Part shown: positions 43,277 through 52,939 of the stretch, one piece after another | Layout of the letters: every line of letters begins with the position of its first letter | Numbering within the stretch: position 1 is the first letter of the stretch | Origin: an uncultured Gammaproteobacteria bacterium | GTDB lineage: Bacteria > Pseudomonadota > Gammaproteobacteria > Pseudomonadales > Halieaceae | Direction: 5' to 3' | Length of the DNA: 55,630 nucleotides | Assembly: GCA_902519405.1 (NCBI GenBank) | Contig: CABYJX010000007.1 | Location: 1 to 55,630, forward strand | Made by a program: the position numbers and the translations under genes | Notes under the pieces: generated by a model | What the model was told of the DNA's origin: nothing | The model's input: only the letters and a program-made list of their open reading frames with translations | Database searches by the model: none

Positions 43277-44050
43277 ATGTCAGAAAGGTTAGCAATGAAG
43301 GTAGCAATTGTTACCGGTGGTGCTTCGGGCCTTGGGCTTGCAACAGCAGCTCGTTTTGTTGAAGAAGGTGCGAGTGTTATTGTCACTGATAAGGATGAGG
43401 ATCGTCTCAATGGAGCTTTTGGGAACATTAGTAATATTGAGCCCTTAGATCGTCGTTATCAAGATGTCACCGATGAGATCGGTTGGGAGAGTTTGATTAA
43501 CTACGTTTTAGAGCAGTATGGTCGTCTCGATATTTTAATTAATAATGCAGGTATAGTAATGAGAGGGACGGCCGAGGATACGACGCTATCTGATTGGAGA
43601 AAAACTCAAGAAGTTAATCTAGAAGCCGTATTTATGGGAACTCGTGCTGCCATAGGAGCGATGAAGCCCGAAGGAGGTTCGATAGTAAATATTTCCTCCA
43701 TTGAAGGCATAGTGGGTGAGGCGACTGCCGCTGCATACAATGCTAGTAAAGGAGGCGTTAGAATTTTTACAAAGTCCGCGGCTCTTCACTGTGCGTCCCA
43801 GAATTACCGCATCCGTGTTAACTCTATCCATCCTGGCTTTATTCGAACGCCAATGATCGATAATGCTTTAGCGACAATGCCCTCGAGTGAGGTAGAAGCA
43901 CTTCTTTTTAGAATGGAAAATGAAATTCCTTTGGGCACGATGGGCGACCCGGAAGATATTGCCAACGGATGTCTATACTTAGCCTCAGATGAATCTAAAT
44001 ATGTTACGGGATCGGAGTTAGTTATAGATGGAGGCTATACCTGCCGCTGA
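43277..44050 (+). CDS. Short-chain dehydrogenase/reductase (classical SDR)
   Basis: 257 residues. TGGASGLGLATA loop, VTDKDEDRL (Asp after the second strand, NAD likely), INNAGIV, NISSIEG, YNASKGG and PGFIRTPM, ending VTGSELVIDGGYTC. Typical of ring-hydroxy or sterol dehydrogenases, but the substrate cannot be read. GGGGG lies about twelve bases before ATG 43277; an inner ATG at 43295 with AAGG is a real alternative and would drop six residues. Confidence 0.9.
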   Translation: MSERLAMKVAIVTGGASGLGLATAARFVEEGASVIVTDKDEDRLNGAFGNISNIEPLDRRYQDVTDEIGWESLINYVLEQYGRLDILINNAGIVMRGTAEDTTLSDWRKTQEVNLEAVFMGTRAAIGAMKPEGGSIVNISSIEGIVGEATAAAYNASKGGVRIFTKSAALHCASQNYRIRVNSIHPGFIRTPMIDNALATMPSSEVEALLFRMENEIPLGTMGDPEDIANGCLYLASDESKYVTGSELVIDGGYTCR

Positions 44051-44097
44051 CAACATTTGTATTAGTGTTAAAAAGCAGCTAAAAATTTGCTGTAGCA

Positions 44098-44715
44098 TTA
44101 CTTAAGTGTTTTTTGGATTTTTATTGTTACACCGGACACATCATATCCACCATTAGGATTTTTTAGTCCGGCATTTGATACGTGCATAATTGTATAACCT
44201 AGAAAAAACTCCCCCATTGAGGTATTTAGCGAATAGCCAATGCGACCGGTTTCGGTAAAAGTAAATCCCTTTGCTTGACGCTCTGATTCTTCTTCAAGAT
44301 ATGCAATCCCAAGACCGGCAGATAATTCTAAATTTCCTCGTCCCGATAACTTTTTTCTAGCAATAATAACTCCTTCCATTCCAGCCAAGATAAAGTCAAC
44401 GCCTTCAGTAAACTTTTCTCTGCGGTCTAGATAGTCTGTTTCATCCTCTTTGATATAAAGAGGATTACTAAGCTCGTGTTCGTACCAATTGATATTAGGT
44501 TCAAGAGCCCAGTGGAGATCCCATCCCTTTACTTGCCAACTTAGAGAATTGAAATGTACGCGCAAAGCTGAAGTGTCATGTTCATAATTCGAGTTACTGC
44601 TCTCAAGAAAAGACAAACTAACACCAGAAAATTCTGGTAAAAAGCCATCTGCCTGCGCAGATGTGGTAAAATTAAAAATCACGATAAGCAGAATTGAATG
44701 TAAAAGTCTCATCAT
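44098..44715 (-). CDS. Lipid A 3-O-deacylase (PagL) family outer-membrane protein
   Basis: 205 residues from ATG 44715 (AAGG five bases upstream). Signal peptide LLHSILLIVIFNFTTSAQA, then an eight-strand barrel pattern. Near the end is the PagL motif HVSNAGLKNPNGG with the catalytic His and Ser. PagL also needs a Glu 14 residues after the His; here that position is Asp, so activity may be weak or altered. Family members remove the 3-O acyl chain of lipid A in the outer membrane. Ends facing the SDR gene, convergent. Confidence 0.8.
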   Translation of the reverse strand: MMRLLHSILLIVIFNFTTSAQADGFLPEFSGVSLSFLESSNSNYEHDTSALRVHFNSLSWQVKGWDLHWALEPNINWYEHELSNPLYIKEDETDYLDRREKFTEGVDFILAGMEGVIIARKKLSGRGNLELSAGLGIAYLEEESERQAKGFTFTETGRIGYSLNTSMGEFFLGYTIMHVSNAGLKNPNGGYDVSGVTIKIQKTLK

Positions 44716-44959
44716 TTCAACCTTTGTATGTTGCAAGGTATCGTTCACGGCTAGATGACGATGCCTTAAGAAGCGATTATTGTACTTCTATTGAAAGCTT
44801 GAGAGCTACTTTTTTGTTTTAAGTTGGTGATGTACCTAATTTCTATCTTTCGCGAAATTGAAACTAGTGGTAAGGTTTTAGGACAACTTTAAGGAGATAT
44901 AGGCCAGTGGTTTGGGCATTAGCTCGTTGCGAAGAAGGTAATTTTATTGAGACCTTTCA

Positions 44960-45069
44960 GGTTGATCTTGGGGTCTTCGAAAGTGACACTTATGGTTACC
45001 GGGTCAGGTCGGGAACGAAGCAGCCCAGCTGTAGATTGTTAGCTTATCGGATGCGCTCCAAGATCAACC
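44960..45069 (+). ncRNA. ffs: Signal recognition particle 4.5S RNA
   Basis: About 110 nt. The 5' end GGTTGATCTTGG pairs with the 3' end CCAAGATCAACC, giving the long rod. The apical part has the conserved Ffh-binding region GGTCAGGTCGGGAACGAAGC followed by AGCC. Position just before dnaX is the usual place in gammaproteobacteria. An overlapping 60-codon frame is a shadow. Confidence 0.93.
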
Positions 45070-45164
45070 ACCTTTTACTCTGCTGGTAGGCCAAAAACTT
45101 GCGCCAGAATGCATTATGCGGATGCTCGATTTTGAGCACACCTCATTTATGGAGCTCATTTTAA

Positions 45165-46790
45165 ATGTCTTATCATGTTTTAGCCAGAAAATGGAGACCA
45201 CAGTCATTTAAAGAAATGGTTGGGCAGGAGCACGTGCTGAGACCGCTTGTTAATGCCCTTGATAACTCGAGGCTTCACCACGCATATTTGTTTACTGGAA
45301 CTAGAGGTGTCGGGAAAACGACTATCGCTCGTATTCTAGCAAAATGTTTAAATTGTGAATCTGGCATCACCTCTTCACCATGCAATAACTGCAGTTCGTG
45401 TAAAGAAATTTTTGAGGGTAGAAGCGTAGATGTCCTAGAAATTGATGCAGCTTCAAGGACAAAAGTTGAAGACACACGTGAACTACTTGAGAATCTGCAG
45501 TACAAACCGGCCCGATCGACTTTTAAAATATATCTTATTGACGAAGTACATATGCTCTCAGGACACAGTTTTAATGCTCTGCTGAAAACGTTGGAAGAGC
45601 CACCGCCTCATGTAAAATTTCTACTTGCTACTACAGATCACCAGAAACTTCCAGCTACGATCCTATCTAGATGTCTCCAGTTCTGTCTAAAAAACATGCC
45701 TCAGGATCAGATAATGAACCACTTGAAAAAAGTGCTGGATGCAGAGGATATTACTTATGAAAACGCGGCATTGAACTATTTGGCGCGCGCGGGAGAAGGC
45801 AGTATGCGCGACGCACTCAGCTTGACTGATCAGGCAATTTCATTTGGTTCGGGGACTATACTAGCCAAAGATGTACAGATTTTATTGGGTACTGTCGATC
45901 GACAGAGGATATTAGCACTCCTCCAAGCTGTTGTGGAAGAGAACCCAGCGAGTGCTCTAGAGCTTATAGAGCAAATGTCTGAGTACGCAACTGACTTTAA
46001 GTTAGCATTAGATGATTTGATTGCACTGATTCACGCAATTGCGATTAGTCAAGCGGTACCTGGTATTGATAACCAATATCTTGAGCACATAGATTTTATA
46101 GATTCCATGGCCGAGCAGCTTACGCCTGATGATGTTCAGCTATATTATCAGACGTCTATAAATGGAAAACGTGATTTAACTTTTGCTCCAGATCTGCGAG
46201 TGGGTTTCGAGATGATAATTCTTCGTATGATCGCTTTTAGACCGCAAGCGGTTATTGATGAAGATTTTCAAGTAGCAGATTTACAATGTGATTTTGAACA
46301 AAAAACTGCAATTAGTGATGATATAAGTCCCGAAGAAACGGGGTCTGCGACGTCCAACAAAAAAACTCTTGAAGTTGCTCAAGAAGACAAGCCAGGAAAT
46401 CGTGAATCTCTTTCGTCAGATTGGAATGAAATTTTTGATAAATTGGGATTATCTGGGATAGCACACAGCATCGCATCTCACTGTTCTATAAGCCATTTCA
46501 TTGATACTAGTATGTTGCTTGTATTGGATAAAAACCATTCCGACCTGTTCAAAGATCGGCATTTAGAAAAAATTCAGAACAAACTGCGCCTTTACTTTAA
46601 AAAAGATATTTCTTTGATTATTGAGATAGGAGATCCTAGTTCCGAGACTCCGGCACAGAAAGCCTCTCGTATTAAAGCGGCGAAACAGCGACAAGCGCAA
46701 GAATCAGTCAGTAAGGACCAAAATCTTAAAGGTTTAATTGACAGGTTTGATGGAAAACTTGATCCAGGGTCTATAATGCCACTTAAATAA
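45165..46790 (+). CDS. dnaX: DNA polymerase III subunit tau (clamp loader)
   Basis: 541 residues. AAA+ ATPase of the clamp loader: KWRPQSFKEMVGQEHV, Walker A GTRGVGKTT, zinc finger Cys set (CLNCESG, CNNCSSC), Walker B IYLIDEVHMLS, sensor ATTDHQKLPATILSRC. The C-terminal part is short compared with E. coli tau (643). A run of seven A at 46359-46365 lies after the ATPase core, but its frame (AAC AAA AAA ACT) is not the tandem slippery site that makes gamma in E. coli. GGAG upstream of ATG 45165. First gene of the dnaX-ybaB-recR-rnd operon. Confidence 0.96.
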   Translation: MSYHVLARKWRPQSFKEMVGQEHVLRPLVNALDNSRLHHAYLFTGTRGVGKTTIARILAKCLNCESGITSSPCNNCSSCKEIFEGRSVDVLEIDAASRTKVEDTRELLENLQYKPARSTFKIYLIDEVHMLSGHSFNALLKTLEEPPPHVKFLLATTDHQKLPATILSRCLQFCLKNMPQDQIMNHLKKVLDAEDITYENAALNYLARAGEGSMRDALSLTDQAISFGSGTILAKDVQILLGTVDRQRILALLQAVVEENPASALELIEQMSEYATDFKLALDDLIALIHAIAISQAVPGIDNQYLEHIDFIDSMAEQLTPDDVQLYYQTSINGKRDLTFAPDLRVGFEMIILRMIAFRPQAVIDEDFQVADLQCDFEQKTAISDDISPEETGSATSNKKTLEVAQEDKPGNRESLSSDWNEIFDKLGLSGIAHSIASHCSISHFIDTSMLLVLDKNHSDLFKDRHLEKIQNKLRLYFKKDISLIIEIGDPSSETPAQKASRIKAAKQRQAQESVSKDQNLKGLIDRFDGKLDPGSIMPLK

Positions 46791-46806
46791 AATAGGATAC
46801 AGGATA

Positions 46807-47130
46807 ATGACGGAGTCTTTGTCGGACTTGCTTAAGCAAGCGCAAAAAATGCAATCTGAACTTTCGAAAAAGCAGAAAGAAATTAGTGCGATAGAGGTTG
46901 TCGGTAGCTCTGGGGCCGGTTTAGTCAGTGTGATCATGAATGGCCGTTACAATGTTAATCGAATAGATATTGATAAAAGTATTTTAGTAGAACAGAAGGA
47001 AGTGCTAGAGGATCTGCTGGCAGCGGCCGTAAATGATGCAGTAAAAAAAGTAGAGGAGAATAATCAATCTGCCATGTCGGGGTTAGCAGATAACTTTAAA
47101 GCTCTCAGTGGTATCAAGTTACCTTTCTAA
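46807..47130 (+). CDS. ybaB: Nucleoid-associated protein YbaB/EbfC family
   Basis: 107 residues, 16 bp after dnaX. Typical: [34 protein letters not shown]-like strand ([20 protein letters not shown]), then [16 protein letters not shown]. Forms a tweezer-shaped dimer that binds DNA; found with recR and dnaX in most gammaproteobacteria. The last seven bases before recR leave almost no spacer, so they are cotranscribed. Confidence 0.95.
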   Translation: MTESLSDLLKQAQKMQSELSKKQKEISAIEVVGSSGAGLVSVIMNGRYNVNRIDIDKSILVEQKEVLEDLLAAAVNDAVKKVEENNQSAMSGLADNFKALSGIKLPF

Positions 47131-47137
47131 GAAAAAA

Positions 47138-47740
47138 ATGAGCGATATGTCGGCATTTGAATCCTTAGTAGCTGCATTTTGCTGTCTTCCGGGAATTGGG
47201 AATAAATCTGCTCAAAGGATGGCATTATATCTAATCGAAAAAGATCGGTATGGTGCTAATGTTTTATCCGAAGCATTAAAAATAGCGCTAGAAAAGATTG
47301 GTAACTGTAAATCATGCAGGAATCTCTCCGAAGGCGAGATTTGTAAGATCTGTTCAGATCCCCGTAGAGATCGATCTATGATTTGCGTAGTAGAGAATCC
47401 TGCGGATGTCTTTGCTATAGAGCAAAGTGGTACCTACAGGGGTTTATATTTTGTTCTTATGGGCTACTTGTCACCCTTGGACGGGATTGGCCCTGATGAT
47501 ATAGGTCTTGGATATTTTAAGGAGCGGATAACAGCAGAGGAAATAAAAGAGGTAATCTTAGCAACGAATCCTACAGTAGAAGGTGAAGCTACTGCCTTTT
47601 ATATAACCAAGCTAGTCGAACTCCAAGGCATCGAGATCTCTCGGATTGCTCACGGAGTTCCTATAGGTGGAGAGCTAGAGTATGTAGATTCAAATACGTT
47701 AGCGCATGCCTTATCTGGACGGAGGCCAATAATAAAATAA
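47138..47740 (+). CDS. recR: Recombination mediator RecR
   Basis: 200 residues from ATG 47138 (47147 is also possible). Helix-hairpin-helix [13 protein letters not shown], Cys4 zinc finger ([16 protein letters not shown]), Toprim [13 protein letters not shown] and [22 protein letters not shown] and [12 protein letters not shown]. Loads RecA with RecF/RecO at gaps. The upstream AAGA is a weak Shine-Dalgarno, so translation probably depends on ybaB. The stop abuts the GTG of rnd. Confidence 0.97.
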   Translation: MSDMSAFESLVAAFCCLPGIGNKSAQRMALYLIEKDRYGANVLSEALKIALEKIGNCKSCRNLSEGEICKICSDPRRDRSMICVVENPADVFAIEQSGTYRGLYFVLMGYLSPLDGIGPDDIGLGYFKERITAEEIKEVILATNPTVEGEATAFYITKLVELQGIEISRIAHGVPIGGELEYVDSNTLAHALSGRRPIIK

Positions 47741-48862
47741 GTGGACTGGCAATGGATTGATAATAATGCTTCACTTCGTGAGGTAGTGACTTTGGCTAGC
47801 AGAGAGCACGCCGTTGCTATGGATACGGAATTCTTAAGAGAACGAACATTTTATCCTCAGCTTGCACTCCTTCAGCTATGTGTTGGAGGTAATACGTTTT
47901 TATTAGATCCTTTAAGGATTTCTGACCCAAGTCCTTTACGTGATCTATTTGAAGACGTTGATACCATTAAAGTTTTTCATAGTTGTGCAGAAGATCTAGA
48001 GGTTCTCAATAATTGGATTGGAACACTTCCAGAGCCAATTTTTGATACCCAAATAGCAGCTTCATTGCTGGGTATGGGATTCATGCTTAGTTACAGCAAG
48101 TTAGTTTCAGAACTTTGCTCAGTAGAACTTTATAAAACTGAGACGCGATCAAATTGGCTTCAACGACCTCTTACTAACGCGCAAGTGAAATATGCGACCC
48201 AGGATGTTTATTACCTAGACATAATCTGGCGTAACCTCATTGAAAAGAGTGACCTTGATAGTAAGACTGATTGGATATTATCTGATGGACAGGCGCTTAT
48301 TGAAGATTTAAATAAGGTACATGAGTATGATCACTTGAGGATTTCTGGAGGAAGGAAGCTTTCTCGTCTTCAACTTTGTGGGCTGTATGCACTATCTAGA
48401 TGGAGAGAACTCCAGGCTAAGGAGAGAGACCTACCTAGACGTTGGATTATCGATGATAAAGCCTGTTTGCGCCTTCTAGAAATGTTTCCCTGTACCCGCC
48501 ATAGTTTAGGAAACATTAAAGGTTTGCCAGCGGACATTAAGAAGAAATTTGGCGGAGAGATTACAGACCTCTTCAAACAGTGTTTAGCTAAGACGGAGCT
48601 TGAACTTCCTCCGTTAAAACCCGACCCCCTTAGTAAGGAGAAAAGAGGACAAGTTAAATCGCTCAAATCCTTTGTCCAAGAAATAGCTTTGGAGCTTGGG
48701 ACTGTGCCAGAAATATTAATTCGATCTCGAGATTACCCTTTATTATTAGATATTTGTAATGGAAAAAAAGAAAGATTCCCTAATTACTGGAATGGATGGA
48801 GGGATAGGTTGGTGATCCAACGATTAAAAGAGCGTTCGAGTCATTTTCTGCAAAACAAGTAA
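47741..48862 (+). CDS. rnd: Ribonuclease D
   Basis: 373 residues starting at GTG directly after the recR stop. DEDDy exonuclease: AMDTEFLRERTFYPQLALLQ (metal Asp and Glu), FHSCAEDLEVLNNW, DTQIAASLLGMGFMLSYSKLV, YATQDVYYLDIIWRNL (Tyr/Asp). A C-terminal HRDC-like part follows (ALSRWRELQAKERDLPRRWI). Trims tRNA 3' ends. Gene order with dnaX-recR occurs in several marine gammaproteobacteria to my knowledge; the sequence shows tight coupling here. Confidence 0.95.
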   Translation: MDWQWIDNNASLREVVTLASREHAVAMDTEFLRERTFYPQLALLQLCVGGNTFLLDPLRISDPSPLRDLFEDVDTIKVFHSCAEDLEVLNNWIGTLPEPIFDTQIAASLLGMGFMLSYSKLVSELCSVELYKTETRSNWLQRPLTNAQVKYATQDVYYLDIIWRNLIEKSDLDSKTDWILSDGQALIEDLNKVHEYDHLRISGGRKLSRLQLCGLYALSRWRELQAKERDLPRRWIIDDKACLRLLEMFPCTRHSLGNIKGLPADIKKKFGGEITDLFKQCLAKTELELPPLKPDPLSKEKRGQVKSLKSFVQEIALELGTVPEILIRSRDYPLLLDICNGKKERFPNYWNGWRDRLVIQRLKERSSHFLQNK

Positions 48863-48985
48863 TAATACCAAGAATACCTTTCTGCAGCCATCTAAACATA
48901 TTAGCTCCATAGATCATTGTTTTTACTGTTCCAACAAGAAGGGATAAAATCCAAGTTCCCATCTCATAATGAAGTGATATCCTTT

Positions 48986-49330
48986 ATGTTGACTGACACA
49001 TCCTACATGTATGCAATTTATATCTACTTAGGTAGTGGATTTTTGTTATCTCTGTTACTAATTTATTTTGTTCGCCGCTGGTTAACTTTAGGCATAAGAG
49101 TTACTTTATTCTTGATGTCTTTAAGTATTTTTTTGATTCCTGCCTATCCTGCTGATGGCGTGACGACAATGGCGCCCGCAGTTATTGTTGCAGTATTTCA
49201 ATTTTTTATAAATGGTTTCGATGCTGCTGCGCATGCGATTCGTCCGCTTACCTTTGGAGTTATTTTTTCAATATTTCTTAGTTTTTTGTTACTGGTAGTC
49301 CGATCAATTTTCTTTAGGCGGCGCAAATAA
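48986..49330 (+). CDS. Small membrane protein of the VWA-MoxR cluster
   Basis: 114 residues from ATG 48986 (an upstream ATG at 48917 adds 23 polar residues). Four hydrophobic helices: YIYLGSGFLLSLLLIYFV, TLFLMSLSIFLIPAY, MAPAVIVAVFQFFI and GVIFSIFLSFLLLVV, with positive charges between. Eleven bases separate it from the VWA gene, so it is likely part of that operon. Not a named family, but similar small membrane proteins precede VWA/MoxR genes in related bacteria. Confidence 0.7.
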   Translation: MLTDTSYMYAIYIYLGSGFLLSLLLIYFVRRWLTLGIRVTLFLMSLSIFLIPAYPADGVTTMAPAVIVAVFQFFINGFDAAAHAIRPLTFGVIFSIFLSFLLLVVRSIFFRRRK

Positions 49331-49341
49331 GTGGTAAATTT

Positions 49342-50811
49342 ATGTTCCTAGTAAGCAGGAGATATACCTTATTATTTTGCTATCTTTTTTTTTCTCTAAT
49401 ACTTTTTGTCTTGTCAGAAGAGGCATCGTCGATTAATAACAATTTGTCTCCTGACATTCGTGTTTTAATCGACAATTCTCGGAGCATGCAAGAATCAGAT
49501 TCCGAAAACTATAGAATTTCTAGTTTACTACTATTAATAAAGCTCATACCAAGTGGTGCTAAGGCAGGTGTTTGGTTCTTCTCCGATAAGATTGTACCCC
49601 TCATACCTCATGGGGTCGTGGATGATGCCTGGCGGGCAGATGCATTGCGCATAATCGAGAAGATTGAGGTAAAAAATATCGATCAAGGCGTCAACATACC
49701 CCATGCTGTAGATAAGGCTTTATATGACATTTCTGATCTAGGTACGAGTAAGTACGGTGCGGGAATTATCTTGTTAACTGATGGGGGACTTAAAATTTCC
49801 TCTTCACCCATTGTAAATGCCGCGGCATCATCTGAATTTCTTCGTGATATAGCTGACAATCACTCGAAAATTAACGTCCCTATACATACAATAGCGCTAA
49901 AACGGAGGGCTGATAAAAGGTTCCTGAGTAACATTTCTTACATAACTTCTGGATTATCTTATTACACAGAAAAGCCTGAAGAGCTCGCTGAGATATACGT
50001 GAATACGTTAAATACCATAGAAAATAGATCCTTTATCCCAGTGACCAAAGATAAGTTTTATATAGATGAATCAGTTCGCGAATTTACACTCTTAGTTTTT
50101 CTCTCCAATAAAGAAAATAGCATTGAAATAGTCAGTCCCAACGGAAAGCGCTATAGCCAAACTAGAATTTCCGAGGAATCTGCTTGGTTTAAGCAGAAAG
50201 AGTACATGATTTTTACTGTCGATAATCCTGGTATTGGAGCTTGGTCAATACACAGCAACCATACTTACAAGGCTAGGGTTACGGTGCTTTCAGATCTCAC
50301 GATCGAGGCTTTAAAGTATCCAAGTAGTATCCCAGTGGGTAGTGAAAATGAGTTTAGGGCTTGGCTTAACTTTAAAGGTAAAAAAATTACGGATTTAGCG
50401 TTCTTGTCTTCATTGAAGTTTGATTTAACCACCACCACTATGCTCGGAGGGGAAACTAGGATAATAAATGTTGAGGAATTGGCACCACTCCTGAATGGAG
50501 ACCTTCGCGTGATGGTACCTGGGTTTAGAAAAGTTGGCAGATATCACTTGAGTTTTAGACTGACGGGAAGAGAATTCAGAAGGATATTTCCAATTGATAT
50601 TGATGTATTCGCCTTAGCTGATAGCGAAATTAATACCCGAGAAAATTTAATTAGAGCTACTTCATATATGTATCCATCTACCAAAATAATTCTTGCTGTT
50701 TTTGTATTTTTAATTTCTCTTTCTATTTTCCTGCTTGTGCTTAGGCGAATTTCAGCGCAAAAAAAGGAGAAATGGCTAAGAAGACTCTCTTTCACTAGTA
50801 GCTTGGAGTGA
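49342..50811 (+). CDS. Membrane-anchored VWA-domain protein
   Basis: 489 residues. Signal/anchor LLFCYLFFSLILFVLS, a von Willebrand A domain from about residue 35 with the MIDAS start VLIDNSRSMQ (DxSxS) and ILLTDGG, then beta-rich domains, and a C-terminal helix (KIILAVFVFLISLSIFLLVL) with a basic tail inside the cell. The VWA domain should sit in the periplasm. With a MoxR ATPase downstream it probably acts in assembling or folding a partner complex. Confidence 0.85.
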   Translation: MFLVSRRYTLLFCYLFFSLILFVLSEEASSINNNLSPDIRVLIDNSRSMQESDSENYRISSLLLLIKLIPSGAKAGVWFFSDKIVPLIPHGVVDDAWRADALRIIEKIEVKNIDQGVNIPHAVDKALYDISDLGTSKYGAGIILLTDGGLKISSSPIVNAAASSEFLRDIADNHSKINVPIHTIALKRRADKRFLSNISYITSGLSYYTEKPEELAEIYVNTLNTIENRSFIPVTKDKFYIDESVREFTLLVFLSNKENSIEIVSPNGKRYSQTRISEESAWFKQKEYMIFTVDNPGIGAWSIHSNHTYKARVTVLSDLTIEALKYPSSIPVGSENEFRAWLNFKGKKITDLAFLSSLKFDLTTTTMLGGETRIINVEELAPLLNGDLRVMVPGFRKVGRYHLSFRLTGREFRRIFPIDIDVFALADSEINTRENLIRATSYMYPSTKIILAVFVFLISLSIFLLVLRRISAQKKEKWLRRLSFTSSLE

Positions 50812-50909
50812 GGTTTTTGATTTTAATAACCTTTATCCGGAAAATCGAACTTGATTCGTCCTTAAGCAGTGGTTAATCTCTCTGACAAATTTTTAGCAGG
50901 CTCGTTAAT

Positions 50910-51758
50910 ATGAAATTTGAGGGAACTGATAAGTATGTGGCAACTGATGATCTTCAAATGGCAGTAAATGCAGCAGTGGAGCTGCAAAAACCGTTATTAA
51001 TAAAAGGTGAACCAGGAACAGGAAAGACTATGCTAGCTGAGGAGATTGCTGATGGACTGGGACTAGATCTTATACAGTGGCATATAAAAAGTACTACAAA
51101 GGCTCAACAAGGATTATATGAATATGACGCGGTATCCCGGTTAAGAGATTCTCAATTAGGTGACGAAAAAGTCAAAGATATCTCGCAGTACATCAAACGT
51201 GGAAAACTTTGGGAGGCATTTACGTCAGAAAATCAGGTGGTTCTTTTGATAGATGAGGTTGATAAGGCAGATATAGAGTTTCCAAATGACCTTCTCGTAG
51301 AGTTAGATAGAATGGAGTTCTACGTTTACGAGACTGGTGAAACTATCAAGGCAAAGAATAGACCAATTATCGTCATAACTAGTAATAATGAAAAAGAGCT
51401 TCCAGATGCCTTTTTACGGCGCTGTTTTTTCCACTTCATTAATTTTCCCAGTAGGGAGACTATGGGTAAGATTATTGATGTCCATTATCCCAATATTGCA
51501 CAAGCTTTAGTGCAGGATGCATTAGAAGTATTTTTTGATTTGCGCTCCATCCCCGGTTTAAAGAAAAAACCATCTACGTCCGAGCTCATAGACTGGCTTA
51601 AGCTACTAATGTCAGATGATATCCCAGACGAAATTCTGAAAAATAGGGATGCTACTAAGGCGATCCCTCCACTTTATGGCGCATTATTAAAAAATGAGCA
51701 AGATGTCCATATGTTAGAGAGATTGGCATTCATGCATAGACGTGAGACTTCTTCTTAA
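50910..51758 (+). CDS. MoxR-family AAA+ ATPase
   Basis: 282 residues. Walker A IKGEPGTGKTMLAEE, Walker B VVLLIDEVDKADIEFPNDLL, sensor 1 PIIVITSNNEKELPDAFLRRC and the MoxR-type insertion. MoxR ATPases act as chaperones with VWA-domain partners to mature complexes. This is the short CoxD/GvpN-like form usual next to CoxE-like proteins. The stop is three bases from the next ATG. Confidence 0.92.
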   Translation: MKFEGTDKYVATDDLQMAVNAAVELQKPLLIKGEPGTGKTMLAEEIADGLGLDLIQWHIKSTTKAQQGLYEYDAVSRLRDSQLGDEKVKDISQYIKRGKLWEAFTSENQVVLLIDEVDKADIEFPNDLLVELDRMEFYVYETGETIKAKNRPIIVITSNNEKELPDAFLRRCFFHFINFPSRETMGKIIDVHYPNIAQALVQDALEVFFDLRSIPGLKKKPSTSELIDWLKLLMSDDIPDEILKNRDATKAIPPLYGALLKNEQDVHMLERLAFMHRRETSS

Positions 51759-51761
51759 CAA

Positions 51762-52937
51762 ATGTTAGTTAATTTCTTTCATGGCCTACGAGATGCGGGA
51801 GTACCCGTAACCACTAGAGAGCTACTTGACTTGATGCAAGGCCTAAAACGGGATATAGCTTTTGGAAACTTAGATGAGTTTTATTTTTTTAGTCGTACCT
51901 GTTTAGTAAAAGATGAAAAATATTTTGATCGATTTGATAAGGCGTTCAGCAATCATTTTAATGAATTAGATAGTTTAGATGGGGTCATAGAGGCACTGAT
52001 TCCAGACGATTGGCTCCGAAGTGAATTCTTAAAGCAGTTGTCGGAGGAAGATAAGGCCAAGATAGAATCTTTAGGCGGGTTAGACAAGTTGATAGAGGAG
52101 TTCAAGAAGAGACTAGAGGAACAAAAGGAGCGGCATCAGGGAGGTAGCAAATGGATAGGTACTGGCGGCACGTCCCCCTTTGGACAGGAAGGATATCATC
52201 CTGAAGGAATTCGTGTGGGCCCTAATGGTAAGAACAGTAGAGCAGTAAAGGTATGGGATAGACGGGATTTTAAGGATCTAGATGATAATATCCAGATAGG
52301 AATTCGTAATATAAAATTAGCACTCCGCAGGCTTCGTAAGTTTGCCAGGACCGGGTCGACAGACGAATTAGATTTAGATAGCACAATTTCATTTACGGCG
52401 AAGAATGCCGGTCTTTTAGACATTAAGATGGTCCCTGAAAGGAGGAATGCTGTCAAGGTGCTCCTCTTTTTTGATGTAGGGGGATCTATGGATCCTCACA
52501 TTAGAGTGTGCGAGGAATTGTTTTCCGCCGCTCGAAACGAATTTAAATATATGCAGCTCTTTTATTTTCACAACTTTATCTATGAAAGTGTTTGGAAAAA
52601 TAATATTCGTCGTCATAATGAGAGATCTAATATGCTGGATATTTTGCATAAATATAGCCATGACTATAGAGTCATATTTGTTGGCGATGCATCGATGTCT
52701 CCTTACGAAATTGTTCAACCAGGCGGATCCGTAGAACATTGGAATGATGAACCTGGAGAGCTCTGGATGAATCGATTATTAAATACGTACGATAAAGTTG
52801 TTTGGTTAAATCCAGTCCCGGAGCAAGATTGGGATTTTACACAATCGATCGGTATGACCTATCAAATTATGAATAAACGAATGTATCCGCTGACACTAAA
52901 TGGTTTAGAGGATGCAATGAGATATTTAGCTAAATAA
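51762..52937 (+). CDS. CoxE-like VWA-domain protein
   Basis: 391 residues, no signal peptide, cytosolic. N-terminal helical part (FFHGLRDAGVPVTTRELLDL, EFYFFSRTCLVKDEKYFDRF), an acidic linker, then a VWA domain whose metal motif reads FFDVGGSMDPHIRV (DVGGS rather than DxSxS), followed by RVIFVGDASMSPYEI. This is the pattern of CoxE-like proteins that pair with a MoxR ATPase. Four bases after moxR. The client is not encoded in the window. Confidence 0.92.
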   Translation: MLVNFFHGLRDAGVPVTTRELLDLMQGLKRDIAFGNLDEFYFFSRTCLVKDEKYFDRFDKAFSNHFNELDSLDGVIEALIPDDWLRSEFLKQLSEEDKAKIESLGGLDKLIEEFKKRLEEQKERHQGGSKWIGTGGTSPFGQEGYHPEGIRVGPNGKNSRAVKVWDRRDFKDLDDNIQIGIRNIKLALRRLRKFARTGSTDELDLDSTISFTAKNAGLLDIKMVPERRNAVKVLLFFDVGGSMDPHIRVCEELFSAARNEFKYMQLFYFHNFIYESVWKNNIRRHNERSNMLDILHKYSHDYRVIFVGDASMSPYEIVQPGGSVEHWNDEPGELWMNRLLNTYDKVVWLNPVPEQDWDFTQSIGMTYQIMNKRMYPLTLNGLEDAMRYLAK

Positions 52938-52939
52938 AT

